DNA of 64,000 bases, taken from contig CM051512.1 in assembly GCA_028015205.1 (NCBI GenBank), forward strand, positions 4,586,755 through 4,650,754, written 5' to 3'. Each line of letters starts with the position of its first letter. Position 1 is the stretch's first letter. This DNA is from Mytilisepta virgata. Its lineage: Eukaryota; Mollusca; Bivalvia; Mytilida; Mytilidae. Both the position numbers and the translations under genes were made by a program. Below the pieces are notes generated by a model, which made no database searches, had not been told where the DNA came from, and worked only from the letters and a program-made list of their open reading frames with translations. Positions 13,501 to 22,135 of this stretch are shown piece after piece.

Positions 13501-14634
13501 GCAGACTAGGTATGCAGGACGTCGTAGCGACTCCTATACAGCTGTATACACTGTATATTGTAAATCCCCATGTTTCTGTATGGGGACCTGATTCTATATT
13601 TGAAATTAGAAATATTCCTGTAGAGTTCGAGTAAATAGTTTATGATTTAGATATAACGGATGTAGATTTCTACTGAATACGATACAGCCTATCCTATGTT
13701 ATTTTGTTATACGTATTAAATCGGGACCTGATAGCTACTTTTCGTATCATGTTACACACAATAAAAAGTATTTAAATGCAAAACACAATTTAACCTGCGG
13801 ATTTTCTGTTTATTTCCAACAGATATACATCCCAACTTATATTTTATCCCAACCACCCCCCTTTTTTATCTATATTTCTCATCCACAATCTTTGTCAATG
13901 ATATAGGCGTATTTTTCCTGTATTATTGTAACATGAATATCCTTGTCTAACTAAATGAAATTATTGTAAATTTCTTACATTAGTGTCGTTTTCCTGAAGC
14001 AACTTAAAATAGTTTGATAAATCGATAATATTTCTATATATAGCCTATCCTAATGAACAAGTTCTTGACTACATTACAAAAACTGATAAAGTGATCTGAG
14101 ACCTGTTTTGAAAAAAATGTACGCTGATCAAGTTTATGTATATTTTATTCCAATACTGGTTCCAAATATCACCTGTTACATTGTAATTCATATTTTGGAT
14201 CATAAACACAACACAAGTATAACAATACAGACGAAAACAAATATATAAATAAACTGCATCTTTATCATTCGCATTTGAGACAACTTCCATATACTTAGGG
14301 AGCAGCGACCATTTGATTTTTTATGGGGGGGGGGGGGGGAGGATCAAATGTTTGATCCTAACTATTTACTTCGTCGAAATTTTGGTCCTGGATTTTTCTT
14401 TTTTGGCCGCTTTTGGAGCCTAAATTTTTACTTTTATTTCAACCAAAAAATTTCCTGATTGACACAGGTCCTTTCTGTTCATTTTGGAAAAAAAATCCTG
14501 CACCCCCCCCCCCCCCTCCTTTAAGAATCAAATGGTTGCTCCCTTATTTGAAAATGCATTTATAGTATAACTGCACTGCTTACCACTTTTGAAAAGCCGT
14601 CCAAACTCTTGTTCTTTGTGTCGGTTGAATACAT
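1503..14634 (-). CDS. Calmodulin-like four-EF-hand protein, whole gene (5 coding exons)
   Basis: Spliced CDS is the complement of 14634-14584, 13359-13206, 8604-8461, 6260-5982 and 1540-1503: 51+154+144+279+38 = 666 nt, giving 221 residues plus TGA. Every junction has GT...AG borders and the frame is kept (phases 0,1,1,1). The protein has a basic N-terminal extension (about residues 1-68, with Lys/Arg runs near 22-40) and four canonical EF-hand loops at residues 78-89, 114-125, 163-174 and 199-210. Each loop has Asp at 1, Gly at 6 and Glu at 12, so all four should bind Ca2+. The linker between EF-2 and EF-3 is longer and richer in Ser/Lys than in calmodulin. Calmodulin family members bind Ca2+ and then grip target peptides; the target here is unknown. 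Known from sequence: exon structure and loops. Inferred: a Ca2+ sensor with a basic tail that could bind membrane, nucleic acid or act as a nuclear signal. Introns are about 1.2, 4.6, 2.2 and 4.4 kb. The N-terminus is the least certain part. Confidence 0.88.
2045..2220 (+). repeat. Interspersed repeat with 48-bp internal triplication
   Basis: Three copies of a 48-bp unit (ATAGAGAATGGAA...GGGAATGTGTCAAAG) begin near 2047, 2095 and 2143. The last runs into AAAGAGACAAGAAACCGACC...GAGCAGAAAACAGCTC, which matches 3460-3535. It is a fragment of the repeat annotated at 3455 whose 5' part has been tandemly copied. It sits in the last intron. Confidence 0.75.
2477..2857. mobile_element. TTAA-flanked MITE, family GGATGTTCGCTG (copy 1)
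   Basis: Begins TTAAGGATGTTCGCTG and ends with the inverse CAGCGAACATCCTTAA. A second copy is at 17280-17678 and a truncated end at about 49473-49567. TTAA at both borders is what piggyBac-type insertion leaves; no transposase is present, so the superfamily is inferred. It lies in the last intron of the EF-hand gene. Confidence 0.8.
3455..3610 (+). repeat. Interspersed repeat (same family as 2045-2220)
   Basis: Shares the GGGTTATAGAATAGA...TGTCAAAGAGACAAC...GAGCAGAAAACAGCTCAAGG block with 2045-2220 and continues into a GC-rich part (ACGCAGCGAGAAAACCCC, GCACCCGGAGGTGGGCTTC). No coding function is seen. Confidence 0.65.
4109..4265. mobile_element. Palindromic element ending AATCCTTATAA (copy 1)
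   Basis: Outer ends TTAAGGATTGTT and AACAATCCTTATAA are complementary. Inside are two more inverted pairs (GGCAGTTTATG...CGTAAACTGCC and GGTTATAT...GTATAACC). The AATCCTTATAAT end recurs at 17019 and 61092 attached to different cores. Confidence 0.65.
4527..4680 (-). mobile_element. Probable LINE 3' end with (ATTTCA)n tail
   Basis: Read on the minus strand it has CCAATAAAG followed by repeated ATTTCA units, the usual form of a LINE 3' end with a poly(A) signal and short tandem tail. It may be the continuation of the LINE coding tail at 5722-5960, split from it by the satellite-bearing element at 4683-5632. The link is inference. Confidence 0.5.
4683..5632 (+). mobile_element. Satellite-bearing (pearl-like) element A
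   Basis: Core of tandem copies with a 147-bp period (ACTTAACTATAACCACTGAA begins near 4803, 4950 and 5097), followed by diverged copies with the shared CCATGAAAATGAGGTCAAGG. Then comes a (GCC)n run at 5551-5576 and a hairpin at 5591-5627 with arms TGTCGAG/CTCGACA and an inner stem CTGCGACT/AGTCGCAG. Array, triplet microsatellite and hairpin end is the order described for pearl-related elements in bivalves (established family; membership here inferred). No coding capacity. Confidence 0.75.
5722..5960 (-). pseudogene. LINE reverse-transcriptase ORF, C-terminal fragment
   Basis: The minus-strand frame reads FLYFLLWHICKF...SLFNKLIEVV then SFSDMNDYDKFKFIISDND to a stop near 5722. This follows the C-terminal pattern of non-LTR retrotransposon ORF2 proteins (HFLLeC..Y...R...LF, then a 'sFs.ms..eKFkFlms' block), as also seen at 19925-20458. 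It lacks the polymerase domain, so it is a dead 5'-truncated piece. It lies just downstream of the exon 4 donor and is in the same frame as exon 4. Confidence 0.7.
5982..6260 (-). CDS. EF-hand gene, exon 4 (EF-2 to EF-4)
   Basis: Acceptor TTTTTATTGTAG ends at 6261; donor GTACGT begins at 5981. It encodes the rest of EF loop 2 (NGFVEYDEF, then LTMMKR as in calmodulin's LTMM), a 25-30 residue Ser/Lys-rich linker, EF loop 3 (DMDGNGYIDKHE), the helix LRYTMRRLGENLSDEDI, and EF loop 4 up to DLNGDGLIDFN. The last base G is the first base of the Glu codon that closes loop 4. The frame stays open past the donor into a LINE fragment (see 5722-5960). A repeat copy begins 17 bp upstream of the acceptor. 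Confidence 0.96.
6278..6479 (+). repeat. Interspersed repeat 'AACAATCCAAAGATA' (copy 1)
   Basis: Runs from AAAATAACAATCCAAAGATA to CAGCTAAGGAGATCTA. Further copies are at 6657-6785, 29610-29735 and 34521-34724; the last is inserted in a SINE. It begins 17 bp from the 3' splice site of exon 4. Origin unknown. Confidence 0.85.
6657..6785 (+). repeat. Interspersed repeat 'AACAATCCAAAGATA' (copy 2, truncated)
   Basis: Near-identical to the first 130 bp of the copy at 6278 and in the same orientation, about 380 bp away. It ends at AAAACCAAAA. The DNA just before it (6600-6650) holds a GC-rich CCTCGGGGACCTAGGGTCCA stretch that I cannot assign. Confidence 0.8.
7110..7400 (+). repeat. Interspersed repeat 'CCGGAAGTGACATCAGG' (copy 1)
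   Basis: Matches 10685-10975 over about 290 bp at high identity (CCCGGAAGTGACATCAGGTA ... TTCTGTGAATCGTGTTTATT, then ACAATACCCCCCTTCC). Short open frames in it are shared only because the repeat is shared. Both copies lie in intron 2. Confidence 0.85.
8217..8475. repeat. 33-bp minisatellite touching the exon 3 donor
   Basis: About seven copies of a 33-bp unit (GTACCATTTGTATTTCGGAA then TACTATACACTAC), slightly degenerate at both ends. The right end merges with exon 3: GTACCATTTGTAT on the plus strand is the exon's last bases plus the donor on the minus strand. It lies in intron 3 and overlaps 15 bp of exon 3. Confidence 0.95.
8461..8604 (-). CDS. EF-hand gene, exon 3 (EF-1 and start of EF-2)
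   Basis: Acceptor TTTTTTACAG ends at 8605; donor GTACGT begins at 8460. The 47 whole codons start MKQAFDLF and contain EF loop 1, DKNNDGKISSDE, then LGRVLRTLGY as in calmodulin's exiting helix, and end at residue 3 of EF loop 2 (VDTN). The split codon GAA is completed by exon 4. An intron inside the second loop fits the calmodulin family. The donor lies directly against a 33-bp minisatellite whose monomers repeat the last nine exon bases plus the donor. Confidence 0.95.
9733..10130 (+). repeat. Diverged tandem repeat, about 155-bp period
   Basis: Three diverged units marked by 'TTTCAGA(G/A)GA(G/A)' near 9765, 9920 and 10070 and by CCAATCAGAAA/CCCATCAGAAA, with a TAGCTCACCTGA start. It resembles the element at 33040-33885, including the GTTTCAGAGGAGA motif. 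It is therefore probably an old member of that satellite-bearing group, without a clean hairpin end. Confidence 0.55.
10685..10975 (+). repeat. Interspersed repeat 'CCGGAAGTGACATCAGG' (copy 2)
   Basis: Same orientation and limits as the copy at 7110-7400, differing by scattered substitutions. Both sit in intron 2 of the EF-hand gene. Confidence 0.85.
12186..13022. repeat. 33-bp minisatellite, about 25 copies
   Basis: Head-to-tail copies of GGAATAGTCCTGGATTGAGG followed by GGGATAACGATAT, with 32-bp variants and point differences (ACGATGTGG, ACCATATGG). Because 33 is divisible by three, long open frames with an 11-residue period (SIQDYSISLSP) appear; they are artefacts. The array is in intron 2, about 180 bp downstream of exon 2 in transcription order. 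Its sequence is unrelated to the other 33-bp array. Confidence 0.97.
13206..13359 (-). CDS. EF-hand gene, exon 2 (basic N-terminal extension)
   Basis: Acceptor is a T-rich tract ending in CAG at 13362-13360; donor is GTATGA at 13205. It encodes 51 residues in phase 0 and leaves one base (G) that completes an Asp codon with exon 3. The segment is strongly basic (STKCKKLIRL, SPKSKKKQTR), then polar with Asn/Ser/Gly, and ends in FTDKENY just before the first EF-hand helix. It looks disordered, and the Lys/Arg run could serve as a nuclear or membrane-binding signal (inference). Calmodulin itself has no such extension. Confidence 0.78.
13381..14290. other. Intron 1, no feature recognised
   Basis: AT-rich intron DNA between exon 2 and the MITE at 14296. 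It holds an A-rich run at 13380-13412 and no repeat I can match elsewhere in the window. Confidence 0.5.
14296..14545. mobile_element. MITE 'GGAGCAACCATTTGATT' (copy 1)
   Basis: Ends AGGGAGCAGCGACCATTTGATT and AATCAAATGGTTGCTCCCTT are inverted. A G15 run (14325-14339) near one end and a C14 run (14503-14516) near the other extend the hairpin. Copies: 58982-59274 and a fragment at 36100-36246. Lies in intron 1, about 40 bp from exon 1's donor. Confidence 0.85.
14584..14634 (-). CDS. EF-hand gene, coding exon 1 (start)
   Basis: Encodes the first 17 residues, MYSTDTKNKSLDGFSKV, then a strong donor GTAAGC at 14583. The ATG at 14634-14632 is the first Met in this frame after an in-frame TGA about 60 nt upstream. 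The exon ends on a whole codon (phase 0), which matches the phase-0 acceptor of exon 2. It is polar and basic with no signal peptide. There is no domain here, so the call rests on the donor, phase match and upstream stop. A further upstream exon is possible but not needed. Confidence 0.62.
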
Positions 14635-14807
14635 TTTTAATTTTCCAGATGTAAATTTATGTAGAAGCACGCATACATCTGCTCTTTTCAAAAGTCACAA
14701 TTCCTTAAGGAGATTATAGATGAGAAATTTTACAATCTATGTTTACAATTTAAATTTAAGTGGTAAAAATAGAAATTTAAAGGTCACATGTTGTCTGGTA
14801 ATCCGGC

Positions 14808-14821
14808 CCTGGTTAACCAGG
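14808..14821. promoter_or_regulatory. 14-nt palindrome upstream of the EF-hand gene
   Basis: Perfect palindrome CCTGGTTAACCAGG, 174 bp upstream of the proposed start codon. It could be a protein-binding site in the promoter, but a single palindrome has little weight; no TATA box or initiator was identified. Confidence 0.2.
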
Positions 14822-15240
14822 ACCAGGTAAAGCTAGTGTCATCATTTAATAAACATCTGTGACGTAAGATAAAAGACCAACGCGGAGCAGAAGTCAACTC
14901 ATCATCGGTCACTGTTAAATATTTTATTCAGAATTAAAATAAAAGAGATTCCCGGTCTAGAATCGATTTCAAAAGATAAAAGTCACCGCGCAGGCTAATA
15001 AAAATCATAAATCTCATTGCACATACTGAACGAACGCAATGGACTGTTCGTTATCAATTTTCTTTTGACTAATATCAAATATCATACATGTACGCTAGTG
15101 AAAGGAAATTAAAATATACGTGTATTGTATTTATCAATATACACAGGTACGAATTTTCATCACATTCAAGTAATAAATTTGAGAAATAATTCACGGTGGC
15201 TTCAAAGTATCCTGATATAACCACGGGAAGGCCCTTTATG

Positions 15241-15530
15241 CCAAATATTTTGCCACGAGCGCCGGGGTGACTCCAATAGTCCCCCTCAACTTCGTTGAGA
15301 CAAACTAAAAAACGTAATCCATTGGACAGACAAACCCGGGAAAACAAATGAACAACCACAAGCACAACCAATAAACACAGAAAATTAAAAAACAATGAAC
15401 AACACGAACTCCTATAAAAACCAGGAGTGAACCCAGGTGCTCCGGAAGGGTAAACTGTTCCTGTTCCGTATACGGCACCCGTCGTGAAGTTCAACAAAGT
15501 GAATCCGGTAGAAGTCACAAATAGGATTTA
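15241..15530 (+). mobile_element. Fragment with pearl-like 3' end (element D)
   Basis: GAGCGCCGGGGTGACTCCAA is followed by a hairpin CTCAAC-TTC-GTTGAG (15285-15299) and CAAACTAAAA, the same layout as 58781-58850. It continues into another repeat with GTGAACCCAGGTGCTCCGGA and ATACGGCACCCGTCGTGAAG. The tandem array that usually precedes such an end is missing here. Confidence 0.55.
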
Positions 15531-16009
15531 GGCACAAGAAATGTTACGACAGTGGGAACCTTCCAACATCATCTTTGTACACTGTAAGGGTCAATCAATT
15601 CGTGATGACGATCGTAAAATTATCTAAGTGATGACATGTTAAAACATGTCACATATGTCTAGGTCAACATGTCACATATATCTAGGTCATTTAAGTAATC
15701 AAATGTAACTAAAGTTTTATTTAAGAAATTATATAAGATTAACTAACGACCAGTCTATACATTAAAAGGAAAATCTAAAATGATGGCATAATATGTATTT
15801 ATCAATTATAAAATCATGTTAACGGACGAAAACATCTTATACAATGAGATTCTTTTAAATTGTCCTACAGGTCACACTATTTCTGAATTAGTTTTAAATT
15901 TGAGAAAGATATGAATGACCCGACTATTAGAGAGGATTATGCAAGGAAAATTAAACATTTTACATAAATCAATCGTCTGGGAATAACAAGCTGACCTTTA
16001 CTGGAAAAG

Positions 16010-16059
<50 letters not shown>
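16010..16059. repeat. (GT)n followed by a G36 tract
   Basis: About seven GT units run straight into 36 consecutive G (16024-16059). A tract this long can form quadruplexes and is prone to slippage and sequencing error. The minus-strand ORF with a proline run here is only its translation. Confidence 0.95.
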
Positions 16060-16060
<1 letters not shown>

Positions 16061-16905
16061 GGCGAAAAAGCTCCAACGAAAATATTCATTGAATGAAAAA
16101 TTGTATACTAAGTACTTGGATTTAATATAAGTATTTGTAAATAAATAAATGAATCGCTTCATGTATATGTATTCTAGCTGAAAAAAATTCCTAGACCCAA
16201 AAATCATGTCATTGCCCCTTATCACTTTCAAATCATATAGTACAAATGTATAAGGTTGAAGGGGTCCCCATCCTAATGCAAATTAAAATCCAGCGTACGG
16301 TGTTAGGAAAAATCGACAAGCGCATAGGATCGCTCTCCCCAGCAAACCCCAACAGAACTAAAATTTCGCCTTTAAATGGTGATCACTGTCCTCATTTCAT
16401 CCATGTATAAGCCTACTGTGACAAAAAAAAATGTCTTGTTACTTTGCGATCAATCATAACTAGGTCAACTGAACATGATCCTGCGGATATTATACAAATA
16501 TTTCTTAATAAAGATATAAAAAGAACGTATAATTTTTGTTTTTAGCTTCATTACTTCAATTTTTACATAGAAATCAATATCGCTTCCAGTTTACTTGATA
16601 ATGATTATTAAAGATAAAAAGAAAGCTCGTCGTTGACATTCTAGTGGAATTGATTCTTTCATTAATATAAATAAGTTTTCAGAAGGTATATAATTCTATC
16701 TACACACTTTTATAATTAACTAGGCTAAAGCCTGTCTTTATAAACTGGAAATGGCGGACCCTGAAGAATCTTTCACATAGCGTGAACCCTGCTTAATCGC
16801 ATTTTCACTTACTTCTTTAATTCTATGACAAGCAAAACCCTCTTATTCCAATTCCAATTGTGAATAACAATGTACAAAATTCTTTTTAAGTCCATTTCAT
16901 GTTAT

Positions 16906-17030
16906 TTAAGGATTAACTGTATTTTTTTCAGTCTATGAAGAAATAGCCTCAATCATTTGAAAGTGTGTACCATGTGCATTGAGCTTATTTCGAATAGACT
17001 GAAAATAAAATTATTTTCAATCCTTATAAT
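16906..17030. mobile_element. Palindromic element ending AATCCTTATAA (copy 2)
   Basis: Starts TTAAGGATTAACTG and ends TTTTCAATCCTTATAAT. The core is an inverted pair TTTTTCAGTCTATGAAGAAA / TTTCGAATAGACTGAAAAT. The end matches 4254-4265 but the core is different. Confidence 0.6.
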
Positions 17031-17279
17031 TTAATTCCAACTGTTGTTTTGACGTGTAAAACGTCGGGATTCCCTTTAATGACGTCATAGCAGAAAAGAA
17101 AATTTAGTCTATGATATGATAGACGAAACAAATTTGACCAATCAAATGACGCGTTACATCTAATATTAAATTATACAAGTACGTGCTACTGTAATCTGGA
17201 AAGAGAGAGATGTCCAACATCATGTAACACTTGTAATTGTAGAATTTTTCACCATGAATTATACGATATGTAAAAATAT

Positions 17280-17678
17280 TTAAGGATCATCGCTGGTCTA
17301 ATAGGAAATAAATAGGATTTGAAATAGGTGTTTTAGTTTGAGAGAACATATCAACATTAAACAAATCAGCAAGAAAAAAATACAAGTTCATGTGCTCATT
17401 TTAGAGCTATAAAGCCTTCAAAATTTGCAGGAAATAGGTTTTCTCTGGATTTTTCATTGTCTTTGCATTGCCAAATCCATTCTCTCAAAAATGTATGAAA
17501 AAATAAAAAGGATTTCATAAAATTTTGTCAAATACCATTTTAAGGTATATATGATTGAATTATAAAAGAAAAAATGGGGGCTCATGGGTAAAAAATTTAA
17601 TGTTCCAGAAATGGATAAAACCCGACGATTCCGAAAATCTGACAAAAAGACCAAAACATGACCAGCGAGCATCCTTAA
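17280..17678. mobile_element. TTAA-flanked MITE, family GGATGTTCGCTG (copy 2)
   Basis: TTAAGGATCATCGCTGGTC at the left and GACCAGCGAGCATCCTTAA (one extra T) at the right; both borders have TTAA. The interior matches 2477-2857 weakly (CCGACGATTC...ATCTGACAAAAA) and the left part matches the fragment at 49473-49567. Confidence 0.8.
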
Positions 17679-18605
17679 CACTAGCATATATATATTAGGG
17701 TTTTTTAACATGTATACCCTAATATGTATTTCTGTAGTATAGTTTAGACATCTACGGATTTTTATGACCTTGTCTGTGGGGAAGGCAATCTCTATAGACT
17801 AAAAAAGATCCCTCCTCACTCAACCGAGTTAGGCTACGTTTAGACCTCCATTCTACCACATGTCGAAAAAGCAATGTTGGTTTTTTGTGCTCAAAATTAA
17901 AGTAGTATCTGTATTTGGTTTAAAAGTGTCATGAAAAACAGAGGGAAAATAAATATCCAAATTTAATCTTTAAATATAACTTTTTCATTAGATTTGATGA
18001 CCTCTAGCACTGTACAGGAATTGTATAAGAAATGGAATCAACAATATAGAATTCTGACTTCAGATTGAAGAATGAGTCAGGAATTGTTATGAATTTAAAG
18101 CTTTCCTCACATGATTCACATACCGATCAATTAGATTGCTGGAAATTTCAAATCTGAGAAAAAAGTAAACAACAGATCACGAATAAAAAAACAATATGAA
18201 ACTGGACCCTGATGGAAGCAGAATAAATCGTTGAAATTAGTGAAAACGTATTTAACTTAAAGCACTGATAAATGTTGCACGGTTCTATATACGATACAAT
18301 TGAACAACCTTTAAGTATTTCTCATTAATGTCCAATCTTACAATTGCAACCTCCAGATCTTATGTCAATTTTTCCAAAACGGCCTACAATTTCCAGTTCT
18401 GGTATCAATTCACGAACCAACAGGGACTTGATTGATTGAAACTATGGGGATATCTTTTGGGAGACAAATGAACCCTGAAACAGAACCCGAATACCACAGA
18501 GGAACACGAAGAAAACATAAAATTGAATATTAAATTAATATAACTTGTAATTATTTTCATTTAGACACTCAGTGAAATTCTTTAATTCCGTCTGTATCAC
18601 ATACC

Positions 18606-19022
18606 TTAGCTTTCTCCTTCCTCATTTTTGAAAAGTCTGACAGTCGAATAAACTTCAACAATGATAGTTCTCGGTTCACTTGTTAGATTTATAACGTTTG
18701 ATAAAATTGGCCAATTTTCATATAAATATACCTGATCAAAGATCAACCAATCAGATTGACCGGGAGGGTTATTGTTCTTACTCACACACCAATTTTCCGA
18801 CAAAACAAAAAAATATTTTTGTTTATTTATGAAAACATATTTTAGTTTATACGTGTTGATGGAAATCTGTGAGTAAGAAAATGTACACATTATATTATTT
18901 TGTTTCTTGCAAACAGATATTTTCCATAAAAAAATATTATATATATCCCCTCTGACTCCAGTTAAGTGGACGCTTCCCAATCGAGGCGGATTCATAATTG
19001 ATAATTCAACGATTACACACAT
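18606..19022 (-). CDS. Unassigned ORF, 138 codons
   Basis: Open frame starting MCVIVELSIMNPPRLGSVHL and ending RLFKNEEGES. It is the longest frame in the window that is not explained by a tandem repeat or a known element. Composition is mixed and I recognise no domain. It could hold an exon, since AG|GTATAT occurs within it, or be chance. It is given so that it can be tested, not as a gene claim. Confidence 0.15.
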   Translation of the reverse strand: MCVIVELSIMNPPRLGSVHLTGVRGDIYNIFLWKISVCKKQNNIMCTFSYSQISINTYKLKYVFINKQKYFFVLSENWCVSKNNNPPGQSDWLIFDQVYLYENWPILSNVINLTSEPRTIIVEVYSTVRLFKNEEGES

Positions 19023-19316
19023 TGTGATCGTATTATCGTGATTAATGGATTATATTATTGACAAAGTACACAAAGTCAAAGGGAAATTGACGTAATATCA
19101 GATTATAAGGTGTAAGAACAGAAAAATTAACACTAATCTATCCGGCTTATTATTCCAATTAGTTTTATATACAACACCTTCGGAAAAAAGCGAACAAAGT
19201 ATATTTAGCTTGAGCAAATGTGTCAAGTGTGTAAGTGACATAACTATCGTTAAATCTTGAATATTTTATACCTCAAGAAATTACCATCGTTCTCACTTCT
19301 TAACCGTACACATTAC

Positions 19317-20458
19317 AGAATAGAATAGAATAGAATAGAATATTTATTTCCCAAATTACAGGGCCCATAAAGGGAATAACATCAGATAGAACTGATTGAT
19401 ATAATTGGTAATTACAACAATAAAAGTTACCGAGTACATGTAAATATATATTTAGTATATTAGCATTGGTCAGAATCAGAGCCAAAAACCATATATATAT
19501 ATATTGTGAATAAAAAAAAAATAAAATTACATTATATGCATTCATTCTCAAATCATTTACTTGACTTAGTGTCAATATTCATACCTGCTCTCCTTAATTC
19601 AAAACAGTCACCAATATAACAAAAAACTAAGTACGTTGCGAAACAGCTCATGCGACAACAGATAACAAGAAAAATAAATGGAAATGGTGAGCTGTCAAAA
19701 GGGGCATAAAACGACTAAAATGTATGAAATACACAAGTCGAACAAAAACCAAATATAAAATCGTAAAAAAACAACAACAAACTAAAAAGTCAAGACATTT
19801 TAGTCGTTTTACGCCCCTTTTGACAGCTCACCATTTCCATTTATTTTTCTTGTTATCTCACCAATATAACAGCCGAGTTTTTCCATAAGAGTTACATTTT
19901 CTTGGGTCAAGAGCCATAAAAATTTAGAAGATTTATTTAAGGTTTTAAAATTATAACAATTGTTAGAAATGTATAGAAAAAATCTTCCCTTTGAATATCA
20001 TAAAGTCGGCATTCTAACAAAAAATGAAGCTCATCTTCAACTTTACCAAGTGAGCAATTTGAACAAAGACGCACAGATCTTTCTATATGTTTTTTTAAAT
20101 ATCTGTCTGTCTCAATTTTTAAAGAGTGAGCGCTTATTCTTAATTTACAAATTGACGGTCTTTTTTTAAAATCCTGTAGTTCTAAATATTTTTCTTTTTT
20201 AAAATAATTTTTTATAGAAAAATAAGTACCAAGCTTCCCTATTTCAGAGTTAAATGTTTAATACTTCAGTCTATTCCAAAATGTTAAATAACTTTCACTT
20301 AGTTTAATTTTAACATACTTACATAAAGAACCAATTGATTGGTCAAAATTTGGTAATTTAATCTCTGTCCGAATATAATCTATACTAGAATACCATGTAT
20401 TTACATTAGAATTATGTAATTGTTTACAACATATGAATGCATCAAATAATAATCCTTC
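19317..20458 (-). pseudogene. Truncated LINE: ORF2 C-terminus and 3' UTR, interrupted
   Basis: On the minus strand from 20458 the frame reads WYSSIDYI...FWNRLKY, a stop, then KLGTYFSIKNYFKKEKYLEL, RPSICKLRISAHSLKIETDR, RSVRLCSNCSLG and EDELHFLLECRLYDIQRE. The R.S.H.L.IE.gRy / C..C / EDE.HFLl.C pattern is the zinc-knuckle-like C-terminus of LINE ORF2 proteins (established). The 3' UTR ends with TGGGCCCTGTAATTTGGGAA, ATAAATATT and a (CTATT)n tail at 19317-19342. An in-frame stop and later shifts show it is dead. A 237-bp element is inserted at 19621-19857. Confidence 0.85.
19621..19857. mobile_element. Inverted-repeat insertion inside the LINE
   Basis: Flanked by an exact 13-bp duplication TCACCAATATAAC (19608-19620 and 19858-19870). 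Arms of about 60 bp (from GATAACAAGAAAAATAAATG at 19661, and inverted from 19857) form a long hairpin. A 40-bp segment (AAAAAACTAAGTACG...) precedes the left arm. Removing it rejoins the LINE sequence. Confidence 0.88.
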
Positions 20459-20461
20459 TTT

Positions 20462-21058
20462 ATATATATATATATATTGTTAATGAAAACTGCACCTCTA
20501 CAGAATAATTCCTACCTTTTTAATTTCTGTTTTCATCCTAATTTCTCAAAACTAACACTTTTTGTTTAAAAAAAACCTGTTACCAGTATGAAATATTATA
20601 AACAATATGACCATGAATTGTTAACATATTATATATGCAAAAAAACGGAACAGAACTTGATTAAAATGAATGAGCTTATTTATAGGTTTCAAGTGGGAGT
20701 TTATACAGTATTAACAACATGTATGACGTCATGAAGTTCCGATTATTTTTTCCGGATCGATCTTTGATTCTGTTTGAAGCACAAGCTATTTTTAATAAAA
20801 TCACTACATCCAGTTATCTGTTCTATTAAGGATATATGCAGGGTTTGATAAAATTTTCATTTTATAATTTCATAACAGTAATTGTCTATTCCCTGTATGG
20901 TTAAATACAAAATGCAACCAAATATAATTGAATGAGGTGAGTGGGAACGGATTTTGTTTATAGCCAATTGAAAGATGACAAGGTTGTTTGCACAATTCTG
21001 TTGTTCTGTCTATAAGTGAAAATAGGGAAATTGCAACAATTGTAATTCTGAATAAAAA
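20462..21058. other. AT-rich stretch, no gene seen
   Basis: Starts with a short (TA)n run at 20463-20477, the end of the LINE homology. The remainder shows no ORF, inverted repeat or match elsewhere in the window. Confidence 0.4.
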
Positions 21059-21059
21059 A

Positions 21060-21322
21060 GAGTGTTATTCTTATACCCGGAATGTTAACAGTATTTTAAA
21101 TCTTAATGATTCTATTACACAACAGCTTAAACAATAAAGAGTGAGAGAATGTTATTCTTATACCCGGAATGTTAACAGTATTTTAAATCTTAATGATTCT
21201 ATTACACAACAGCTTAAACAATAAAGAGTGAGAGAATGTTATTCTTATACCCGGAATGTTAACAGCATTTTAAATCTTAATGATTCTATTACACAACAGC
21301 TTAAACAATAAAGAGTGAGAGT
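21060..21322. repeat. 87-bp unit repeated three times, nearly identical
   Basis: GTTATTCTTATACCCGGAAT begins near 21063, 21150 and 21237. The copies differ by only a base or so over 87 bp, so the triplication is recent (or kept uniform). Confidence 0.95.
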
Positions 21323-22135
21323 CTCTGAAAATGGAAACAGAACATACCCAACGAATAAGACAAGACTCAGTGTTCAAGCGTGGTGACCCAACAGAAAACC
21401 GCAAATTCCGACTACAGTTTATTCATAAAGAACCAAATGATTTGCCTTATAAAAAGCGCTAAAACTCTAGAATATAAAAACATTTACATTTCCACCAGCT
21501 GCATGGGCTCAAAATGTTAATTTGAATGCTGGTTGACTATACAGGTCGGCTTGTAAACGAGACCAAGTTGCACAGTTAACGTGCAACACTATATGTCATA
21601 TTTCCAGAGCATCCATAAACATTATACTTTATGCAAAAATCTTGATGTCTCATTGGTTGACAGGGATGTGGTATTTCAATCCACCTTAAACTTGGCAACG
21701 CCCCTCTTCAGCCACCTTTAGAGCCAGGAATATCACATGAGAGAATACCACCCTCTTGTCATGATACCGTCCTCCGTAAATGAGTTTAAGCTCTTCGTAT
21801 GTAGAGATAATTGGCATTCAGTTTAATATAATACATACTGCCTTCAGTATGGTTTGCCGGATTACCACGCTCAAAACAAAATACCACCCTCAACTACGTC
21901 TCGGGTGATATTTTGCCTTTGTGTGGTAATCTCGCATACCATCCTCAACTGAAGGCATTATGTGTATAATACTACTTGTCGATTTAAATGCAAAATTGTC
22001 ACAATTTAAGGTCTTTTCCATTACGATGTATGGAACATCCGGGACATCTAAAAGAATCACGTGATCTTGTATGGTCTGGATAGCTTAAGAAGATAAATGC
22101 AACCCTTCAAAGTGAACTTAAAGCTTTATATGGTA

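Noticed and set aside
15998..16231. Minus-strand ORF with a proline run
   Set aside because: The prolines come from the G36 homopolymer.
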